A DNA stretch of 21,559 nt from Pigoraptor chileana (lineage: Eukaryota; Opisthokonta; Filasterea), in assembly GCA_943704495.1 (NCBI GenBank), contig CALSCR010002356.1, forward strand, positions 1 to 21,559, in the 5' to 3' direction. The notes beneath the pieces are model-generated. The model was not told where the DNA came from. It saw only the letters and a program-made list of their open reading frames with translations, and made no database searches. Below are positions 9,779 through 21,559 of this stretch, piece by piece. Made by a program: the position numbers and the translations under genes. Positions within the stretch are counted from its first letter, which is position 1. Each line of letters begins with the position of its first letter.

Positions 9779-9900
9779 ATGAAGACATGAGGCGACGGGA
9801 AAACGAAATGGGAGAAAAATGGGAAAATAAAGAGAGAGAAGAGGAGAGGAGAGAGAAGAGGAAAGGAGAGAGTAGAAAAAAACAGAGGAAGCGAATCGGA
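9779..9900. repeat. long purine (GA) tract
   Basis: About 120 bases of nearly pure A/G on the plus strand, with few interruptions. The mirror-like AGAGAGAAGAGGAGAGGAGA part could form triplex DNA; that is inference. Confidence 0.75.
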
Positions 9901-10218
9901 ATCTTGCAAAAGGACGACACCAACGGCGGGAGACGAAACAAAGGGAGTAAGGACAGCAGACAGCCCCACACACAACGCAAACACAGACACAAGCACGCAC
10001 GCACGCACACACGCGCAGACAGACAACCTCGACACAACCAGGAGGACAGCGCATTCCACACAAAATTGTTGGTCAATTGAACAAACAATCGCTGACAGAT
10101 CGATCATCGACTGAAGCAAACAAAACACACGGCAAAGTTGACGCAGTCTAGTGAAGCCAAAAGTGAAATTGAGTCCAAACTGCATCCAAAGTGAATCCAA
10201 AATGCATCAGGCGTGGAT

Positions 10219-16819
<6,601 letters not shown>

Positions 16820-16993
16820 TCTCTCAAAGACGATGACAGCCAACGCTCACTATTAAGGGATTGGGCAATTGGGGCCATTGCGCAATAGGACGTAAAACCG
16901 ATCAGATCAATGAGATTACGAGAGGAACTTCAATACAACTCATGCCTCACGCAACGGCACATACAGAAACAGTGCGTGTCTCATAGGGAGAGA

Positions 16994-17044
16994 TGTAGGA
17001 TTCCAATCAGTGTCTTTGGCGTACCATGGACTCCATAGAGAGAG

Positions 17045-17081
<37 letters not shown>

Positions 17082-17124
17082 GAATTCAAGTCAGTGTCTT
17101 AGGCGCTGTGCCCATGGCTCCACA
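16994..17124 (-). repeat. two inverted units of the dispersed repeat flanking (GA)n(AT)n
   Basis: Units at 16994-17034 and 17079-17124 carry GTAGGATTCCAATCAGTGTC / GTAGAATTCAAGTCAGTGTC and CCATGGACTCC / CCATGGCTCC. A (GA)n(AT)n tract (17035-17078) separates them and (GA)n follows. Orientation is opposite to the photolyase-intron copies. Confidence 0.75.
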
Positions 17125-18180
17125 AGAGAGAGAGAGAGAGAGTGGTGACAGAGAATCATACAGACACATAATGACTCCGCAATGACTACGTCGAGGAACT
17201 CTAAACGGGCGAGGCTGACATATCATCAAGCTTTCACAGAATGAATGAATAGGGCCAAAACACACAAGCATTGCGAGAGAAAACAAAAAGGGATGACGAA
17301 ACGTAACAGTAACAGTACTTCTTAGCACACGGCAACCAACTTGGCAATGCAAATTCACAACTCCATGGGTTGGACTCAAATGCAAGACTCCGAACGAACA
17401 TAACTAGAACACGCAAACACACAGATGCACAAGAATAAAGATGCAGGTAGCAAGTACGCCACATGGGACAACAGAAAGTGCATTCACACATAATAGATGC
17501 GAGATTAAAAGTAGGATGATCCCACGTCCATGTACAAAAACACACACGTATCCAAAATATAACGAAGCAAGTGGATGCACCTACCAGAGGACGGCACAGC
17601 AGTTTGGCGGCGGGGAAACAGTCAATCATGCATCCCCAGTGGAAAATAGGATGCCCTTCTATGCACAATCCGCTCTCTATAACTTGCGACAAGACATGTA
17701 TATATTTCCTGGTAGCAGATATGGATGGATGTGAGAGAAGAACGAAGAGATATTCTAGGAATTGATCCCGCCAGAACAAACGTTTCAAAACAATTCAAAC
17801 ACGAAAATGAGCTAAATAGCAAGATGCGACAAACATACACACATGTACCACACACAAAAGAATCCACTAATAGAATTTGGCGCTGTACATACAAACACTC
17901 TCACATCCACGCGTGTTTGCTTTCACGACGCGGCATGCGGAATATGATCCCCATGTGCATCAGGAGTGGATGGTGGGACTGCCCGTCAACACTGTCAACT
18001 GACGGATGTGTCAGCGTGCGAATCTTTTTTGGCGCCTTGTCACCCTGCTTAATTTGGCAGGCTTGAACGTGGTAGTTAACTTCAAGCTATTATATCTAAT
18101 TGGATTCATGTGGGATTCCTGTGGTCTATGGAATCTTCGAATAAGTAGAATAATGGAGCGCACCCGCACAATGGTTCTGT

Positions 18181-18215
18181 GTGACGCCTGACCGTCACAG
18201 CGAGCGCAGACCAAT
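18181..18215. promoter_or_regulatory. CRE-like palindrome and CCAAT box
   Basis: GTGACG at 18181-18186 and CGTCAC at 18193-18198 form a perfect inverted repeat with a 6-base gap. GACCAATCAC follows about 10 bases on. This is the only promoter-like cluster I see upstream of Groucho (1.4 kb from its ATG), so an untranslated first exon nearby is possible. Inference only. Confidence 0.3.
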
Positions 18216-18389
18216 CACAGCTGGGTTGAGAGCCGGTCTTTGTGTGCTTGCCACATAACAAATTGTAGATGCTATCTTTTCATGTTCCTACACAAGAACA
18301 TCTTGGTTTACAGTAAGGAGCTCTTACTTAATTTTCAGTTGTTTACAATAGTGCCTGGGATCAGGAATCGTGACCTGGATCAAGAGGCA

Positions 18390-18505
18390 CTTTCACTTTT
18401 TTCATAGAAAATGCGCACGCAATAACAAACTGCGGAAATACACTGATGTGGGTGAGGAGCAACACAGTGGCGAATGAAGGCTGCACGGTGATCTCGCAAG
18501 GGGTG

Positions 18506-18551
<46 letters not shown>

Positions 18552-18605
18552 ATGTGTGCGTGGTCGAGTGAGATTAACCAAAGACAACAAAGAATTACGA
18601 ACTCA
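18390..18605 (+). repeat. copy A of a duplicated block
   Basis: Shares with copy B (19058-19262), in the same order: CACGCAATAACAAAC, ACACAGTGGCGAATGA, CTCGCAAGGG and AACCAAAGACAACAAA. Copy A carries a (TG)19 or so insertion at about 18509-18550. Neither copy looks coding. Confidence 0.75.
18509..18550. repeat. (TG)n microsatellite inside duplicated copy A
   Basis: Nearly perfect TG run. The matching place in copy B has only a short TG-rich stretch, so the expansion seems to post-date the duplication. Confidence 0.9.
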
Positions 18606-19057
18606 ACAAAGAATCGAATGTCTGCTGAGTGTGAGGATCACAAACGAGATGAAGAAGATGATGATTATGAGGTACTTCTGAGGCACCATGTCATGATGAA
18701 GCACTGTATTCTATCTACTATATGTTGCAAGGCACGGGAGCAGCCCCTATGAACCAGTACTGCTGTTGGCTGCGGCACTTCCGTATTCGGTTGGTTCATC
18801 GGCTACTGATTAATTATGATGGTCTCGCAAGTAAAATCTCTCAAAGCTCTAATGCCGGAATAGTCGGCCGTCATCCACACCCACGTCCCGCACGACAGTA
18901 CTAGTGCGTCCAGGTTGTGAACAATGTCACTGCCGCTGACTCGATTAGTTGGCTGGGCACCTCGCACAAGGACTAAGGGTGGACGCAGTCCCACAAACTG
19001 CAATTATGCGACACAAGATCCCTAGTTGGGAATTGAAAATAGAAAATGTCGTCTTGA

Positions 19058-19262
19058 GACATTTTCATTCTTTTTCTTACAAAACGCGGCACGCAATAAC
19101 AAACAGCGAAAATATACACAGACGTGAGGTGCGCAGCCACACAGTGGCGAATGAGGGACGCCCCGAGTTTAGGCGCGAGAGAGCCTCGCAAGGGTATGCC
19201 ACTATGCGTTGTTTGTGTTGTATGTGCGTGGTGGAGATGAACCAAAGACAACAAACGAAACA
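19058..19262 (+). repeat. copy B of the duplicated block, in the syntenin 3' flank
   Basis: Diverged partner of copy A about 670 bases away, same orientation. It ends about 60 bases from the syntenin stop and so probably lies in its 3' UTR. An adjacent AATTAAAAAAAAAA stretch occurs at 19264-19277. Confidence 0.75.
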
Positions 19263-19323
19263 ACAATTAAAAAAAAAACCACACACCCCGCATACACGAC
19301 CCCAACAAGAAAGTATTGCGTGC

Positions 19324-21099
19324 TTAAATATCAGGCACGGAGCGGTCCATCAGTTTGCGGAGCATTCCATCGCTAAGATTCTTGACAAGCGTCTCGAATA
19401 TAAACGACGGCATAATGGTCAGTGTCACTGTGTCGCCTCCCTGTGCAATAATGTCAAGCACATCCTTGTCGGGAAGACCAACAACGTTCACGCCATTGAC
19501 TTCCAAAAAGTTGTGCTCAATGAGGAGCCCATTACGAGCGGCAGACGAATCCTTGACGATCTTGTTGATCTTTCCGTTGTGGAAGACAAAGCCCATGTGC
19601 TCAGTGCTGTCCTTCTTCATCGTGATGATGCGTTCAAACGGGCGATCCCGCACCGTGATTGCAATCTGCGGACCCGGCGCCTTCTTCAGCACATTGAGAG
19701 CCTTGCTGGAATCGAATCCAGCGACGTTGACGCCATCAATCTAAGGAAAAGGAAAAGAGTTTGCAAGAGGAGGCAGAAAAATAAATCAGCACGACGAGCA
19801 TATAGGAAAGTCTGTGTATAAAACAAAATGAGTAAGAACTTCCTATTACTGCTACATTCAATAACGGCAACAAACTCACAGAGAACCACAACATCCCAAA
19901 ACGCACACAAACAATGTGCGTCAGCACATCTAATATTAACACGTCCACGCCCATGGACGAAAAAAGACAAGGGCAAGACAACGAACGCACCTGGAGGATC
20001 TGGTCGCCGACCCTGAGTCCTGCAAGGGAGGCGGCCGAGTCGCGCCACACGCCCGACACAAAGACACCCTTGTTGATGCTCTTGACAGCAATGCCCATTT
20101 TGCCCTTGGCATCACGACACACACTCAGCTGCAGAGTGCAATGTGTTACGTAAAGACAGCAGGAAAGCAAGTGCAGACAGATACAATTAGGAGACCGCGC
20201 GAAGCACACACGCACACAAAGATTGTACATACATATATCCATTGCATACAGACACACAGACGCACAGACACACACAGAATACGTACAAACGCACAGCCGC
20301 AAATCGAGAGAATAAGATAAACAAACCTGGCGGACTCCATCCTTAATCTCCGCCCGCTTGATATTCAAGATTGCCGGTGAAAGTGCACCAGCCGAATACT
20401 GCATGGGCTGCACGGCCTGAGACTGAACGGGCTACAAACAACACCACCACAACATTACATTAGAGTCAGCGCGAGACAAGGAGACACAAAGAACAAACAC
20501 ACCACATTGCCACAATCGAGCAGGGTTTGTGCCAAGTAACAAAAGTATGAGTCGCATCCATTGTCATGGCCCAAATAGCAAATGCCACTCACCGGCGGCG
20601 CGTACGGTGTGATGGCGTACTGACTCTGGACCTGCTGGTACTGGGCAAGCGAAACTCCCATGTAATCCTCCAGGCCCACGTCGCCATAGAGAGATGAGTA
20701 CAGCCCGCCCTGAAGCAAGTTCAAGAAACAAACAAGAAGCCACATATATGCTGGTCAACAACAGTCTAGTGTGGCTCCTTGTTGCAACCAGAGTTGAATT
20801 TTCGGAAGAGAACTTACGGCCGGGACGAGAACTGTAGTGCCAGGGGGCGCCGCAGCGATCATCCGTTGCGTCTGCTGAACTTGGGCAACTTGTGCCTGTG
20901 AAGCACAACCAAAGGCGAGGCATTCAAGTCAATCCTCTTATCCATGGGCAAGTCCAAGAGAAAACCACAGTTTGCAGAGGTACACGGGGATCCAAGGTCT
21001 ATCTAAACGACGCTGCGATTCGTATCACATTGTTTGCTGTGCAATTACCTTAGCCATGGTGTCGACCGTCAGGTCTTCGAGTGTTGGGTAAAGCGACAT
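19324..21099 (-). CDS. SDCBP: syntenin, tandem-PDZ adaptor
   Basis: Adaptor that binds C-termini of membrane proteins (syndecans in animals) and phosphoinositides, and feeds cargo to ALIX/ESCRT for exosome formation. Six coding exons: 21099-21049, 20895-20818, 20709-20593, 20431-20327, 20128-19991, 19740-19324. They total 906 bases, 301 residues (human 298). All five introns are phase 0. The N-terminus MSLYPTLEDL matches human MSLYPSLEDL and holds an ALIX-type LYPxL motif at 3-7. The second human LYPxL region is degenerate here (LYSSLYGDVGL at 46-56). Linker residues ending RAEIKDGVRQ lead to PDZ1 (about 117-195; GKMGIAVKSINKGVFV) and PDZ2 (about 200-275; HMGFVFHNGKINKIV, then KDSSAARNGLL). 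The hallmark VRDRPFERIITM joins the PDZ domains. It ends IMPSFIFETLVKN...LMDRSVPDI, as in human syntenin. The start ATG has A at -3. Confidence 0.96.
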
Positions 21100-21476
21100 T
21101 TTTAGTTTTTTTAGATGTTGAAAGTTCCTACTTATTAATTGCACAATTGCAAGAGATATATAAAGATATTTGTCCAATGTATAAACACACAATACACTAT
21201 TTGAGCGTGACGTATAATACGTGCTTGAAGACAGAAAGATTAGTACGATGGATCGGTGTCAAATCAAACGAATCTCCGCTGTGCAATGTGAAGCGATAGA
21301 GTTTGATGACGGGCGTAATTGCTCGATTGCCATAAAAGGGTTGCCACCACCCAATGCTATTAATAGGCACATCAGCCATTTTTGCACACTGACGGCTTCA
21401 TCCAATCAGCTGTGAGCCGAGACAGTCAAGTGGCAGCTATTTCTTTTCTTTGCCCGGTTTCTCTGCACCTAATCAC
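21100..21476 (-). promoter_or_regulatory. syntenin upstream region
   Basis: This 377-base gap holds the syntenin promoter and the 3' flank of the gene to its right. A CCAATCAGCTG at 21402-21412 combines a CCAAT box (NF-Y type) with a CAGCTG E-box, about 300 bases above the start codon. Short open frames on both strands have no family support. Confidence 0.45.
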
Positions 21477-21559
21477 TTACTTGGTGCTGCGCTTGTACTC
21501 CGTGGGATCAGAATAAATTAATGGATCTTCGCTGCCTTCAGAGCGGTCGGGATGTCGTC
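21477..21559 (-). CDS. 3' end of an unidentified minus-strand gene, partial
   Basis: The minus strand is open from the window edge to a TAA at 21479-21477 and reads as a plausible C-terminus: HPDRSEGSEDPLIY, then SDPTEYKRSTK. I do not recognise the family. The last codons overlap a donor-like AAGTAAGT, so the exon could instead be spliced after the second base of the final Lys codon and continue. It would be head-to-tail with syntenin. Too short for a firm call. Confidence 0.35.
   Translation of the reverse strand, partial: RHPDRSEGSEDPLIYSDPTEYKRSTK

Larger units (their letters stand above)
9131..10218. other. convergent 3' intergenic region
   Basis: It lies between the stops of photolyase (+) and Groucho (-), so it should hold both 3' UTRs. 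A plus-strand AATAAA at 9826-9831 is a distant candidate poly(A) signal for photolyase. It also holds a short minisatellite (9532-9611) and a purine tract (about 9779-9900). Long frames on either strand here are compositionally biased and I treat them as non-coding. Confidence 0.6.
16820..19323. other. repeat-rich intergenic region between Groucho and syntenin
   Basis: About 2.5 kb without a gene I can support. It should contain the Groucho promoter and 5' UTR and the syntenin 3' UTR. Contents: two units of the dispersed repeat around an (AT)n tract, a CRE-like palindrome with a CCAAT box near 18181-18215, and a duplicated block of about 200 bases near 18390 and 19058. A minus-strand frame of 184 residues (17234-17788) has no recognisable domain and odd composition (Cys, Trp and Phe rich); I do not call it. 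Confidence 0.5.

Noticed and set aside
9511-10200. Minus-strand open frame of 229 residues
   Set aside because: It runs through the minisatellite and purine tract of the convergent 3' region. Composition is dominated by Cys, Val, Phe and Ser from simple sequence.
17234-17788. Minus-strand open frame of 184 residues
   Set aside because: No recognisable domain, Cys/Trp/Phe-rich composition and no splice or promoter support. Its length is notable but not enough.
18949-19821. Plus-strand open frame of 290 residues
   Set aside because: It is antisense to the last syntenin exon and its 3' flank. The syntenin frame has strong family similarity; this one has none.

Overview
This is a eukaryotic nuclear window. 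Every recognisable gene is split by GT-AG introns of roughly 115-510 bases, exons are short, and (TG)n/(CA)n microsatellites fill most introns. The gene set is animal-like: a Groucho/TLE corepressor and a syntenin, next to HMG-CoA lyase and a class II CPD photolyase. The proteins are clearly orthologous to animal ones but diverged, so I infer a unicellular relative of animals (Holozoa, an ichthyosporean-type genome is my best guess). An early-branching animal is not excluded.

Layout, left to right. 1-363 and 678-1724: no firm gene, but an RFX/NF-Y-type X-Y box pair at 981-1012. 364-677 (-): a two-exon candidate for a 63-residue single-pass membrane protein. 1725-4136 (-): mitochondrial HMG-CoA lyase, six coding exons, 340 residues. 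4137-4698: divergent promoter region. 4699-9130 (+): class II CPD photolyase, ten exons, 557 residues from the start chosen. 9131-10218: convergent 3' region with a minisatellite and a purine tract. 10219-16819 (-): full Groucho/TLE protein, sixteen coding exons, 801 residues. 16820-19323: repeat-rich intergenic region. 19324-21099 (-): syntenin, six coding exons, 301 residues. 21477-21559 (-): probable 3' end of another gene.

Exon boundaries were worked out by hand from splice dinucleotides, codon phase and family conservation. For each of the four main genes the exon lengths add up to an exact multiple of three with one terminal stop, which is strong internal support.

The genes do not form one pathway. 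HMG-CoA lyase serves leucine breakdown, photolyase repairs UV damage, Groucho represses transcription, and syntenin is a membrane/vesicle adaptor. The main interest is that Groucho keeps its complete animal architecture and the residues that dock WRPW/eh1 peptides, and that syntenin keeps an ALIX-type LYPxL motif. A dispersed repeat next to CT/GA tracts occurs at three loci and is not explained by the genes. I saw no RNA gene, CRISPR array, virus-like element or intact transposon.
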